Of a stretch of DNA of 64,000 nt, positions 44,436 through 54,560 are shown piece after piece; positions within the stretch are counted from its first letter, which is position 1; every line of letters starts with the position of its first letter. The translations under genes and the position numbers were made by a program. Source of the DNA: Lunularia cruciata (lineage: Eukaryota > Streptophyta > Marchantiopsida > Lunulariales > Lunulariaceae); assembly GCA_948567375.1 (NCBI GenBank), contig OX419757.1, forward strand, positions 47,430,001 through 47,494,000. Reading direction: 5' to 3'. A model generated the notes under the pieces. That model had not been told where the DNA came from. It worked only from the letters and a program-made list of their open reading frames with translations, and searched no databases.

Positions 44436-47345
44436 ATGGCTGTTGGCCATCTCGGCCTGCTTAATAATGTAAATGGCCAGATTGACAAGCTTGCAAGGGC
44501 GGTAGAAGGGAATGCTAATGTGACGAAGAGGAGCTCAGGTGAATGTAGGAGATGCAAAATTACAATTTTGAGCACCAGCCTGTCTTGTTCAGGGTTTAGA
44601 GATAATGCGAGGAAGTACGAGTCTTCCGCAAAGTTGGATGTATTGGGTCTGAATGTAGCGGGCATGGGAGAAATTTCCAAGAATTCGGGAAGTAGGAGTG
44701 TTTTCCCGCCTGTGGAGAAAAGGGAATTTGATGTCCTGTGCCAACGTTGTGGAGTCGAAAGATTTACAGGTCACTGGTCACCAGATGTGGACAGGGGAGG
44801 GAAAGATGAGGAGCACAGGAGTTCAAATCAAGGCAGGGTGAAAATGACAATACGTGTTCTTGGCATTGCAATTTGTTTTGGAGGGTTTGCAGGACTGGCA
44901 AAAACCTGTATATCCTCTTTACCGCCTGATTGTCGGGAGCGGTGGAGAAGGTTATTGAATGATATTCCTGAACCTGCGAAAGCGGTTCCCGTTGAGGATC
45001 AACTGGAGACGGTACTCTATGACCGTCATGGAGCCATTATTGCGACAATCGCATCCGGAGGTTACACCGGAAAACGAGATGATTCTAAACCTAAGAACTC
45101 TGAGAAAGGAGCCAATCTGCGGCCTAGTGAGATTCCGTCCTGGATGTGGCAGGCTGTAGTAGCCTCAGAAGATCGGCGGTTTTTTGAGCATCAGGGCGTA
45201 GATCCTCGAGGAGTAGCTCGCGCGGTGCTGTCTCTAGCTACACGCGGAGGTGGAAGCACAATCACGCAGCAGCTGGTGAAAAATGTGTTTCTGAACAGCG
45301 AGCGGAAATGGACTCGCAAGCTTTTGGAGATGTTTCTTGCCCTTATATTGGAAAAGCAGATGTCGAAGTGGGACATTTTGCATCAGTACTTGAAGAAGAT
45401 TTACTGGGGTCATGGCGTGTATGGGATTGAGGGAGCTGCAGCGTTGTATTTCGGTAAACATCCGTCGTTGTTAACGCTGGGAGAGTGTGCGATGCTTGCC
45501 GGCATCATTCCAGCCCCAGAGCATCTCTCACCATACAGGGATACGAGCAGGGGAAGAAAACCTCAGGCACGGGCTTTACGTCGAATGGTTGAGGCAGGGT
45601 TTTTGGACCCTGCTACTGCAGCTAATGCGCTAGACGAGCCTTTAGCTCTCGCAATTGAAAGCAAGGAGGGTTCTTCTGGACCTTGGAAGGCTCCATATTT
45701 TGTGAGTGAGGTTTTACACGAGCTGACACAGAAGTATGGATGGACAGAGGTTGCCTGCGGTGGACTGCAGGTTCAGACGACTTTGGATCTTAGAATGCAG
45801 GTTATAGCGGAGAAGGTGGTTGAATTTGCTTTAGATGAGTATGATGAGGAGAGGATTGTACTCGCTGATTTAGGATTGCAGAAGACTCGACACAGACTGG
45901 AAAGGTTTTACTTAGAACGTGCGGAGAAGATTACTCGAGATGTAGACTTAGCCGTCAAAAGAGTTGAAGAGCAAGCCAGGCAACGTGCAAAGAAGGTGAA
46001 CAAGTGGGCCAATTCTGCAGCTAGTGTAGAATCTAAAAATGAACCCGATGCTTCTCCAGCAGCAATTGCGGCAAGGAAAGCAGAAGAATCAGTTATTCAG
46101 AGGTTTTCTACTGCAGAGAATTATCTGAAAACCACCCTTGCGAAGTATGAAGAGGAGATCAAGTCGGCAGAGAAGTCGAGGATGGAAGCAGCTATGGTCG
46201 CGATCGATCCGCTGAACGGTGCTGTTCGAGTTTTAGTTGGGGGCAGAGACTATTATGAAAGTAATTTCAACCGTGGGACACAGGCATTTCGATCACCAGG
46301 ATCAACTTTCAAACCTGTTGTCTATCTTACGGCTCTCGCTGAAGGCATTCAGCGAGATCATGTACTTATGGACGAGCCGTTCACCATTGGGGGCTTTACA
46401 CCCGAGAATTATGACTTAAAATTCCGAGGGAGAGTAACTCTTGAAGAGGCACTTCTGTATTCACTCAATGTTCCTACAGTGAAGCTTTGTGCGGAGATTG
46501 GTGTGGATAAGGTCTGCGAAATGGGGAAGGCTCTGGGAATTAAAACATTTCTTCCTTACGAGCTTGCTCTATCTTTGGGTGGCTGTGAGGTCACCCCACT
46601 GCAATTAGCCACGGTCTATGCAACCATTGCCTCTGGTGGGGTGTATCATAAACCTCATCTTATCACGCGTGTAGAAAAATCTGATGGTCGGATTCTTGAA
46701 GAAAAAAAATCTCTGGAAATCCATCAGCAGACTGCCGTGGTTAATGAAGATGCAGTTGCAGAGTTGCGTGCTTTGCTGCAGGCCGTTGTTGAGCGAGGAA
46801 CGGGTCGAGCTGCACGCTTAGGACGTCCTTGTGCAGGGAAGACAGGCACTTCTGATGACCACAAGGATGTCTGGTTTGCGGGCTTCACCCCAGAACTGTC
46901 TTGTGTTGTTTGGCTCGGACACGATAACAATGCACCTGTGGGAGGCATGCACCCAGGTACTGGAGCCTCTCACGCTGCCCCGATCTGGCAAGAATTTATG
47001 AAACTCGTCCATGATGGACTACCTGTGCAGAAGTTCCATGACGTAGGGTCAGATAAGCATGGAAGTAGGGCTTATTGCCACTTTGAGAGAAGGTCCAGGC
47101 GAGTTCCAAGGCTGGGCATTCGTAAAATTCGAAAGCAGATGAAGGCGAAGCCAAAGGCTACCCCGTGGAAACAAGTCTGGGATTGGGATAAAGCAAGCGT
47201 ATACTGGGAAGAGAGAGAGAGAATGGACGGCTGGCTGGATGACCGTTCCCAGAGAGCCTTGGAGATAGAAAACATAAAGCTTAAACTTCAAGATTCACTG
47301 GTGAAAGTCAGAGAAGGTCCCGAATATGCTGTATCCAGGGGGTAA
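44436..47345 (+). CDS. Class A penicillin-binding protein (plastid peptidoglycan synthase)
   Basis: Intronless frame of 969 residues from the first in-frame ATG. A bifunctional glycosyltransferase/transpeptidase polymerises lipid II and cross-links the peptides; in mosses such a protein is needed for normal plastid division. Residues 1-136 are a plant-type extension, followed by one membrane segment (137-158, VLGIAICFGGFAGLA). Glycosyltransferase motifs: ASEDRRFFEHQGVDPRG with catalytic Glu245, GGSTITQQLVKN (272-283), RKLLEMFLALILEKQ, and YGIEGAAALYFGK. Transpeptidase motifs: SPGSTFKP with nucleophile Ser623 and Lys626, SLN at 676-678, KTGT from 802. All the essential residues I can check are present, so it is predicted active. 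A helical, charged stretch (about 465-582) separates the two domains. The basic C-terminal tail (880-930) is unusual. Cellular location is inferred: inner envelope/plastid periplasm. An in-frame TAG at 44364 rules out extension much further upstream without splicing. Confidence 0.93.
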   Translation: MAVGHLGLLNNVNGQIDKLARAVEGNANVTKRSSGECRRCKITILSTSLSCSGFRDNARKYESSAKLDVLGLNVAGMGEISKNSGSRSVFPPVEKREFDVLCQRCGVERFTGHWSPDVDRGGKDEEHRSSNQGRVKMTIRVLGIAICFGGFAGLAKTCISSLPPDCRERWRRLLNDIPEPAKAVPVEDQLETVLYDRHGAIIATIASGGYTGKRDDSKPKNSEKGANLRPSEIPSWMWQAVVASEDRRFFEHQGVDPRGVARAVLSLATRGGGSTITQQLVKNVFLNSERKWTRKLLEMFLALILEKQMSKWDILHQYLKKIYWGHGVYGIEGAAALYFGKHPSLLTLGECAMLAGIIPAPEHLSPYRDTSRGRKPQARALRRMVEAGFLDPATAANALDEPLALAIESKEGSSGPWKAPYFVSEVLHELTQKYGWTEVACGGLQVQTTLDLRMQVIAEKVVEFALDEYDEERIVLADLGLQKTRHRLERFYLERAEKITRDVDLAVKRVEEQARQRAKKVNKWANSAASVESKNEPDASPAAIAARKAEESVIQRFSTAENYLKTTLAKYEEEIKSAEKSRMEAAMVAIDPLNGAVRVLVGGRDYYESNFNRGTQAFRSPGSTFKPVVYLTALAEGIQRDHVLMDEPFTIGGFTPENYDLKFRGRVTLEEALLYSLNVPTVKLCAEIGVDKVCEMGKALGIKTFLPYELALSLGGCEVTPLQLATVYATIASGGVYHKPHLITRVEKSDGRILEEKKSLEIHQQTAVVNEDAVAELRALLQAVVERGTGRAARLGRPCAGKTGTSDDHKDVWFAGFTPELSCVVWLGHDNNAPVGGMHPGTGASHAAPIWQEFMKLVHDGLPVQKFHDVGSDKHGSRAYCHFERRSRRVPRLGIRKIRKQMKAKPKATPWKQVWDWDKASVYWEERERMDGWLDDRSQRALEIENIKLKLQDSLVKVREGPEYAVSRG

Positions 47346-49490
47346 TATCTGCAAATACAAGCCTCACAAGTGGTGGCTTTGGTGAGTTGTAGAAGAAGTC
47401 ATACCAAGATGACGATGCTTGAAGGGAAGGTTCATATCTGCAGGTTAGACTGTAAGCTGAATACTTTTTTATGAAGCTTTCGATAACCACTGCACGTGTG
47501 GTTGAGTAGGCGTGAACTTCCTTCACTTGTATACGTGCAACATTCCTTGATCTCTTTCGCTTTGGTAAGACCTTTGGACCAAGATTCAATCGCCTCATGA
47601 TTTATTAGAAAGAAAGGCTCTGGTTGTGGAAACGCATGCCGAAGTAAACCGCCATGGCTGCTGTGTAGACCAATCACCTGACAGGTTGACTGACTGAACA
47701 GGACATGATCACCTCTTGGTGGCAATCGACATTTAAAGCAGATGATGATGCAATGGGAGGCCCTGAAATTACCGTTCTGTTGCAGGTTGGGCTCAGAGGT
47801 CTTCCTCCTCTACTGCTGCAAACAGTCTGGAAGGAGACCAAATGAAGAGCTCTTGATGAAGAATCTCATTGTACCTGATGTACCTACCTCAATTTTGAGG
47901 TGAGAAGGCACCCATTTGTGTCCCGAGCGGAACCGTTTTAAACAGAAATCTATCACGCGCGAGCGTCCGAAGTCATGCTTCTGCTGGGTGAATGCTTCTG
48001 TTTTTAATGGACAGTCAATAGTCCTCTGCAACTAATGCAACGATTATCAATGAATACAGAAATTGGCTTGAACTGGTCAAACGCCTGCATGATGAAATGC
48101 ATTTGCTTGCTGTTTCAGCAAGAAAATGGGATTACCGTAGAGAAAGCTAGTGGTATGGTACTCTCAGCTTTGTCACCCTAGGGTAACTTAGAAAATTGTA
48201 GTAAATGTAGAGTTGAATTGACATGCTTCGGCGTTCTCACACTTTCAGTTTCTGATGCAAGCAGGTTGGCTTCACTCGACCAAGAGAGGGATGTATTTCC
48301 CTTCTCCTTCAGTGTTAAGTGCAGTTCCTTATTCCTTTGGGGTCAACGCAATGAAGAAAAGAAGCAGAGCCGCAAGCGTAGTGAGTACCGTCTGGTATGC
48401 ACCTGCATTCTTGCCCGTTCGTGCCCGGCTGCAACTTGACGCTTCTGCGTTCTGTAAAGTAGAATCCATCTCTTAAAAACGATCCATACTAATACTAAGC
48501 TTGCTCTCCTATCAGGTGATGAAGAGGGCGGTTGCTCGTGGTCAGACATCTACACTTCTTATTTTCTCCTCTGAAGTGGTGGTACTGCGTGCGGTCATGA
48601 GATGGTAGATCTCTCCATAGCTAATGTGCATTGAAGGATTCACCATGACATTATTCCTAAAAAGCGAATGGGGACTCAAAGATCGTCCTGATCGTAACGA
48701 GTTACAGCAATATCTCAAGGCCTTCTCGATTCTCTGTACCTCTTTCTATTTCTGTGCTCTTGGCCCTCTTGGTTCATTTAGAACCAAGAAGTTATACCAC
48801 ATGAATTTTTCTCTTTTCATCAATTCATCAAACCTCTCAGCAAGATGATAGAATGATTCTGGGTGGGGAAATGCAAGGTACAAAAAGATCTTCTATTCAT
48901 ACAAACAAGGAGGTCCACTAACTTAAATGACAACGTTCAAATTCAATACTGCAAAGTCAACAAGCGCCATTTCGGTTCACTTATGAGTAATGATTCCAAA
49001 AGGTCATCCTTGGAATGCAAATTTCTATAATATCAAACTTTTAGTGTAATGTGTCTGTAGTTGAGTTCTATCTAATGAGTTGTGACTAGCACAAAAGCTT
49101 TCAATACGACATATCTGAGAAGAAAATTGCTTTGACTTCGCTTTGGATGCATCGAGTTTTCAGTTATTATAGCAGATGTGTATTTATCTTCCTGTCTTTC
49201 AGATCATTTTATTGCATCAAGAGATACAATCTCCGACCGGATTATGTAACTGAACAACCAAGAACCGTAAACTTAAGTCCCCTTACGCACTGTAACTGAA
49301 CATTTGTCAAGGTATCTGTAGTTACAGAAATGTCCAATAGCTTGAGCATGTCGTCTCCGGTTGGCAACAATCCAATTCCCGTCCCACTTTAGTCCGGTAA
49401 TCAGAACTTTTGAGTGCCTATATTTCTGTTCTCTAACGCGTGTACTATGGAAGTTCCACAAGAAAAGTAGTGAAAACTAGCACTAACCGG
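47346..49490. other. Downstream of PBP, no supported gene
   Basis: Expected to contain the PBP 3' UTR. Short frames on both strands (up to 97 codons) have no recognisable domain. CG dinucleotides are as frequent as in the genes, so this is not transposon DNA. Confidence 0.45.
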
Positions 49491-50635
49491 AATCATATGA
49501 ATCTTTGGTGATGCTATTGGAAATCATATAAATTTTGGGTGATATTTTGGGGGATTCTGGACATATTTGGACAATAGACATCTTTATTAATCTCATTTAG
49601 AGGAGTAGGTTTATTATCTATGGAAGAAACTGCACTTGAAATATTTTTGGGTAGTTGTGCTCTCTCCACACTTTTGTTTTCTTCTAGCTTTATAGTTGTT
49701 AATAAGCTAATCTTGGAGATATATGTGATCAAGGTAGAAGAGAAATCTATTTCTCTCCAACTACCCTTGTAACATATGAGAGACTGCTTATCCCGGCACA
49801 CAAGAGATAGCCTTCTATCCTTTATCTCTTTACCTTTTGATGGGACTAGAGGCTTGAAGTTTTCTTTTATGGATTTACAATTTCAATTCACATTATATTC
49901 TCTCTTAGTTGCCTTATCTATTCTTCTCGCTACTAGGACACATTTTAGCTCTTGCTATGGCAAGGATGCAAGCTCTTGGATCTTAACTTGACTGTATATT
50001 TAGTGTATTTCAACTTGCAATATTACTTTCTTTATAATGATGAGGTTTTGCAAGGTTTAATGCACACATTTACATTTTTATTTCTCACTTGTGATTGTAT
50101 TTCTACACTAGATGCAACAAGGATTTATATGACTTGGTGCCTTCTTGGAGGATAGAGGATTACTAACTATGATGTAATCAAAGATATAGTGTTTTCCATG
50201 ATAAGGGAGAATGAATACCTTGGATGGTGTGTCGGATGCTTGGCAGATGACATGAGTTAAGGAAGTTTTATATTTGGTCCAAGATGATAAGGTGATAATA
50301 AAAATGGATGTTGCAATTATGGATTCCATGCATGTTGTTTTAGAACAGGTGATTATCCATCCTCTTGGATGGGTGGGGAGCGGAGTGGAGTGGCAAGAAC
50401 TAAGATCTCCAAGTGTAAGCTTATGCAATGAAATCATCTCTTTATTCTTCTAGCCTTAGAGTTATATGGATCAATGGGTACAATGTGTGACATACTTATC
50501 AAGTAGTATAAGAGCATAAGAACTATTATAGTAGATGTCAAATGATACCATTTTCACTTTCCTAATTTGTAATATAATTTAGACACAATATATATACATG
50601 GCAATGTATATATATAAATAGAACATTAATTGGTA

Positions 50636-50835
50636 CAATCCATAGGAAAATAATCACACTGGGTCAAATTTTTTTAAATGTTTGTATAATATATAAACCA
50701 TATGTATAACTAATAAATCCTAGGCCTTTTAAGATTTTCATATTGATACTATTGGAGCTTAGCCCATTTTCCTCTTGTATTTTATCCTTACAACTTGATG
50801 GATTTTTCCCATCCTTCTTGTTATTATACGAGGTC
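50636..50835 (+). repeat. Foldback-family arm
   Basis: CAATCCATAGGAAAATAATCACAC at the start matches the outer end of the element at 57388-57975 (CCATAGGAGA.AATCACAT). The interior CTATTGGAGCTTAGCCC, CTTGATGG.TTTTTCCCATCC and ACGAGGTCAC follows in the same order. Only one arm is present, with diverged sequence. Confidence 0.7.
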
Positions 50836-50941
50836 ACTTTCACCCAAGATAAACCACCATCTAATTTTAGTTGTAGCATGAATCCTAACCCTCTCATTTT
50901 TTTTGTCATGCGTACATACATCGCTAAACAACATACATTGT

Positions 50942-51531
50942 TGTCAACATCACACACTATAGAAACACAACTCACACATAAATCATACATGGACTCTAAA
51001 GTGCCACAATCAATCAGTTCGTTCACACAACTCGAATCACATTCAATCACATCAGTACTTGATCTGTCATTCAATAATCTACCAACAATTAGGCACTGAT
51101 TACGATCAAGCAACACCCACTCTACCTAAGAGAAACCAAGTGACGCTCATCGGCTTGTGTCCACCATAGCCAAGAACTCAAAAGCTAAACATCAAAGAAG
51201 TGAGCTCTTTGGAGTTGCACTTTGAAAGTATACCCCTTGGACTCCAATCTTAATAGACCCACTAATTGCACATCCAACGGTACAAGTGATAGTGGGCCCC
51301 ACCATGTGGTCAATACCCTCAACACAAAATGTGACTATCAACAAGTAGCCTATGAGTAACTACCAAAATACTCATGATTACCAACATTACTACTAAAGAG
51401 TCCAAGCAATCTAGGTGCAATGTTACAAATGGCATGATAGTTGGTGTGCATATATACATCGCTGTCAACATCACACACTATAGAAGCACAACTCACACAT
51501 AAGTCATACATGGACTCTAAAGTGCCACAAT
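50942..51531 (+). repeat. 69-bp direct repeat pair
   Basis: 50942-51010 and 51463-51531 share TGTCAACATCACACACTATAG, ACTCACACATAA.TCATACA and TGGACTCTAAAGTGCCACAA with about three differences. About 520 bp apart; they lie just beyond the 3' end of the minus-strand gypsy element and may belong to its LTR or tail. Confidence 0.85.
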
Positions 51532-51693
51532 TGCTCCCTAGCTGGCAGTTAGGTCACTCTAACCCCAAATAGCCATCTGCTCCAAATATATGGTATACCT
51601 TATGGTGGGCAAAGATCAATTTCCGTGTGCTATCAAGCCTTATCATTAGTCGCCGGTCTGTAATCTGTACCATATAAAGGATGAACTAGCTAT

Positions 51694-51915
51694 AAGTCAA
51701 GTAAATCTAGGACATAACCACTATCCTTGAGGAACCACCACAAGGGGAGGAGTCAAACATGCCATATGCCATCCTCTTGAACAACTATCACATACTAACA
51801 TAGTAGGAGCTCCACCTGAAGAGCAACATAATATACACCTCAACCCTACACGTGCGAAGCTTGGATCCATAGTATCATCAATTTTTGGGAGGTGGCATGG
51901 CGCACAATTGCGCAC
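51694..51915 (-). pseudogene. PHD finger of the gypsy element
   Basis: Minus-strand reading: NCAPCHLPKIDDTMDP, then CILCCSSGGAPTMLVCDSCS, RGWHMACLTPPLVVVPQG, a TAG stop, WLCPRF. The order C-x2-C, C-x2-C, H-x2-C and W-x-C-P is the C4HC3 PHD pattern. The last Cys of the set is Phe, and a stop interrupts before WLCP, so this copy is not functional. Confidence 0.8.
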
Positions 51916-52463
51916 ATAATCCTTTTAAACAACACCATCACATCATTCCAACACAGGGACTCCAAATGGCAAAACCTTGCGCACTCTCAAGATAGTGTGG
52001 CATGTAGAAACATCAAGTGTCGTCGGTGCTATCTACTATAGATACATAATCAACTAGATGAAATGGACGGATTGAGGGTCTATAACCTCCTCCTCAAATG
52101 GTAGCATAACGTAAGGTATCCCTATGTTGAGCAATTGCCAAGTTCTCAAAGGCCATCAACATTACTCTCCAAAAGATCTTTGCACGTTGAGAACATGTGC
52201 TCATCCATACATTTGGATCATCCAAGTCCAACACTACAGTAGCATCTCAATGAATGGTTGGCTGCAGGTAAATATAGATCTTGTCCATAGAGTAAAAAGT
52301 AAGGAGAGAAGGATGCTAAGGAGGCTTATTGGTTGAACCTATAGCCCATGGCCAACCAAGGTGACTAGAGATCCCAATCACCCAAGTGGCCTCTTTGCAA
52401 ACCATACTTCTGCAATCCTCTCTTCACCGTCTAAACCACTCTCTCTGCTACCTTAGGGTGATC

Positions 52464-53010
52464 TCAAGAGGTAGTATGATGAGCAATAAAAGCCTTGTCA
52501 CACAAGACCTGAAACTCCTCCAAGAACAATGTACCTTGATCAATCAAAACCTCAACTGGTGCACCAAAATGACTAAGAACCCAATCTACAAACAAGTAAG
52601 CCGTCCCTTCATTGGACTTGTCAGGACGTGCCACCAAGTCAATGCACTTGGAGAAGTGCTCCACCATGACCAAAACATACCAATAATATCTCACATCCAA
52701 CAGTAAAGGTCTAATGAAGTCCAAAAACCAATGTTAACCCAATCCCATGATAGGTAATGGGTGTAACTATGGCATAAGAACACTAAATGATGCTCTAACT
52801 TGGTCACAAACCACACATCTGGCAACAAACTATTGGACATTGGTTTATATACTGCACCACTAATAATGACTATGGAGTAAGCTATATATACACTATATAC
52901 ACACAAGCTCATGAGGAGCTAGGACAAAATGTCCTAGCTCCTCATGAGCATGATGGACCAACTGTGGTCTTTGAGATGAAAGTGGTATTACTCACACTCT
53001 ACCGTCCCCC
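52464..53010 (-). pseudogene. Gypsy integrase core and zinc motif
   Basis: Core: DFIRPLLLDVRYYWYVLVMV, EHFSKCIDLVARPD, FVDWVLSHFGAPVEVLIDQG, FLEEFQVLCDKAFIAHHTTS. The second Asp of the triad lies in LIDQG (usually LTDQG). Upstream, HHAHEELGHF is the histidine part of the HHCC zinc site, but it is followed by a perfect inverted duplication at 52907-52949. A CDKAF-type Cys and stops are present. Confidence 0.8.
52907..52949. repeat. 43-bp perfect palindrome
   Basis: 20-base arms GCTCATGAGGAGCTAGGACA (52907-52926) and its exact complement (52930-52949) around AAA. It arose inside the HEELGHF codons of the gypsy integrase, so this looks like a local inverted duplication that destroyed the zinc motif. 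Confidence 0.97.
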
Positions 53011-53339
53011 CATACATGAATAAGGTGTTTGCTCTCCAATTTGAACCATTTGGTTCACTGAAGAACATGGTCTCTCTCCTTAGCCAACCCAAATTGCGCC
53101 ACCTACAACACCAATGCAAAGATAGTCCATCACTAAGACATCATCATGAATATCTTGCTAAACTATACCACTCTCTCCACTCTCAAGATATGTGATCTCA
53201 ATAACTCCTCATGTATGCGTTGAGATACCACCAAAGCTTCAAAAAATATACAAAGAAAGGTAGATGCATGCCAACCTGGCACCATCTCCTCATCTGTCTC
53301 ACCATGCCAACATGCTCTAGTCTGATCCTATTGGCTGGG

Positions 53340-53627
53340 TCATGGGTTTCTACTCAACCCATTGGCATCACAGTTCACCACTCCAGGTCTGTGAATAATC
53401 ATGAAATCATACTCTTGTAAAATCAAAGCCCATTGTGCAAGCTTCTTTGAAAGCTTGTCGTACTCTATCAACCACTTTAGTGGCTGGTGATCAATGATGA
53501 GAGTAAAGGAGTTACCAAATAGGTAACATCGGAAATGTGCTATTGCCCATACTGCCGCCAAGCACTCTCCTTCATATGAACTATATTTTGCCTTTGTTGA
53601 ATTATTGGAGTTACTAGCATAGGCCAC
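53340..53627 (-). pseudogene. Gypsy RNase H
   Basis: Minus frame: AYASNSNNSTKAKYSSYEGE, CLAAVWAIAHFRCYLFGNSF, TLIIDHQPLKWLIEYDKLSK, KLAQWALILQEYDFMIIHRP, GVVNCDANGLSRNP. This is a nearly perfect RNase H C-terminal half with E, D (IIDHQPL) and D (NCDANGLSR) in place. The first catalytic Asp region (about 53700) is broken by stops. Confidence 0.85.
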
Positions 53628-53958
53628 TACAACTTTTTCCTCTCATCATTATGCGGGGTGAGCATTGCTCCAAGCTCCAACATACTCCAATCAATGTGAA
53701 CCTGGAGGGATCATCCTCTAATTGGTCTCCTCAAAATAAGAGCAGGTGTCAACCTCTCCTTGAGCTCTACAAAAGCTCTCTCCTGCTCATCTCCCTAACA
53801 CCACTCATGTGTAAAGCTTGGTCAGCTTTGTCAAGGCCTTGGCAATGGCACTAAATCCTCTAACATACTACGATAGAAGTTGCTAACACAAGGATTGTGT
53901 GCACTCTACTCACATCCATAGGTTGAGGATTATGCGCAATAGCCTTCACCTTGGTCTA

Positions 53959-54520
53959 CTAAACACCAAGTCCTCCAAGGTAGATAGTGGGATCCAAATA
54001 CTCAACCTGCTCATGGAAGAACCTACACTTCCTAGGATGTAATTTGAGTCCATGAGATCTCAACCTCTCAAACACCTCTAACAATTGTCTCTCATGCTCC
54101 TCCACAGTAGTGCTATAGACCAAAATGTCATCAATATAACACCGAGTAAAATCCAATCCAACTAGGATCATATCCATGACCCTATGGAACTCAGCAAGAC
54201 CATTCTTTAACCCAAATGGTAAGAACCTCTACATCCTTGCCGTGAGGATCAATAGCCCAAAATGTTATCTAGACTTATCCTCCTCCTTGATTGGCAATTG
54301 ATGATATCCTGCTAAAAGATCCAAAGTATCAAAGACCTTTGCATGCCCAATTGCATCAAAGATCTCCTCCAGTGTAGGCATGGCATACCAATCAGCCCTA
54401 GTTTGTTAGTTGATAGGATGGTAATCTCCACACATCCACCTATCTATGTAGTTGCCATGCAAAACCTTCTTGGGTGGCATCACTATAGTTGATGCATACT
54501 TTCTATGTGAAATCTCCATC
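53959..54520 (-). pseudogene. Gypsy reverse transcriptase
   Basis: Minus strand: IVMPPKKVLHGNY, RWMCGDYHPIN-stop, YAMPTLEEIFDAIGHAKVFD, TLDLLAGYHQLPIKEEDK, FLPFGLKNGLAEFHRVMDMI, CYIDDILVYSTTVEEHERQL, HPRKCRFFHEQVEYL. The YIDD active site is intact, the LDL...GYHQ motif is present, and several Gln or Trp codons are stops (NPIN-stop, KSR-stop-HFG). Confidence 0.85.
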
Positions 54521-54560
54521 AAACCAACCTCAAAAAGGTCTCTACTTTAGCTCATGAATA

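Larger units (their letters stand above)
51690..54560 (-). mobile_element. Gypsy retrotransposon relic with a C-terminal PHD finger
   Basis: Minus strand, in order: RT, RNase H, integrase zinc motif, integrase core, then a PHD-type zinc finger at the 3' end. This is a gypsy-like polyprotein fragment lacking gag and protease and without recognisable LTRs. It has many in-frame stops. I recognise the order from retroelement polyproteins of algae and early land plants, in which a PHD finger takes the place a chromodomain has in chromoviruses. Confidence 0.8.

Noticed and set aside
44436-47345. Bacterial contamination as the source of the PBP gene
   Set aside because: It is embedded in plant DNA with an intron-rich plastid gene on one side and plant retrotransposons on the other, has a long plant-type leader before the membrane segment, and lacks bacterial operon neighbours.
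50664-51116. Minus-strand frame of 150 codons
   Set aside because: It spans a foldback arm and one copy of the 69-bp repeat, so it is not a gene.
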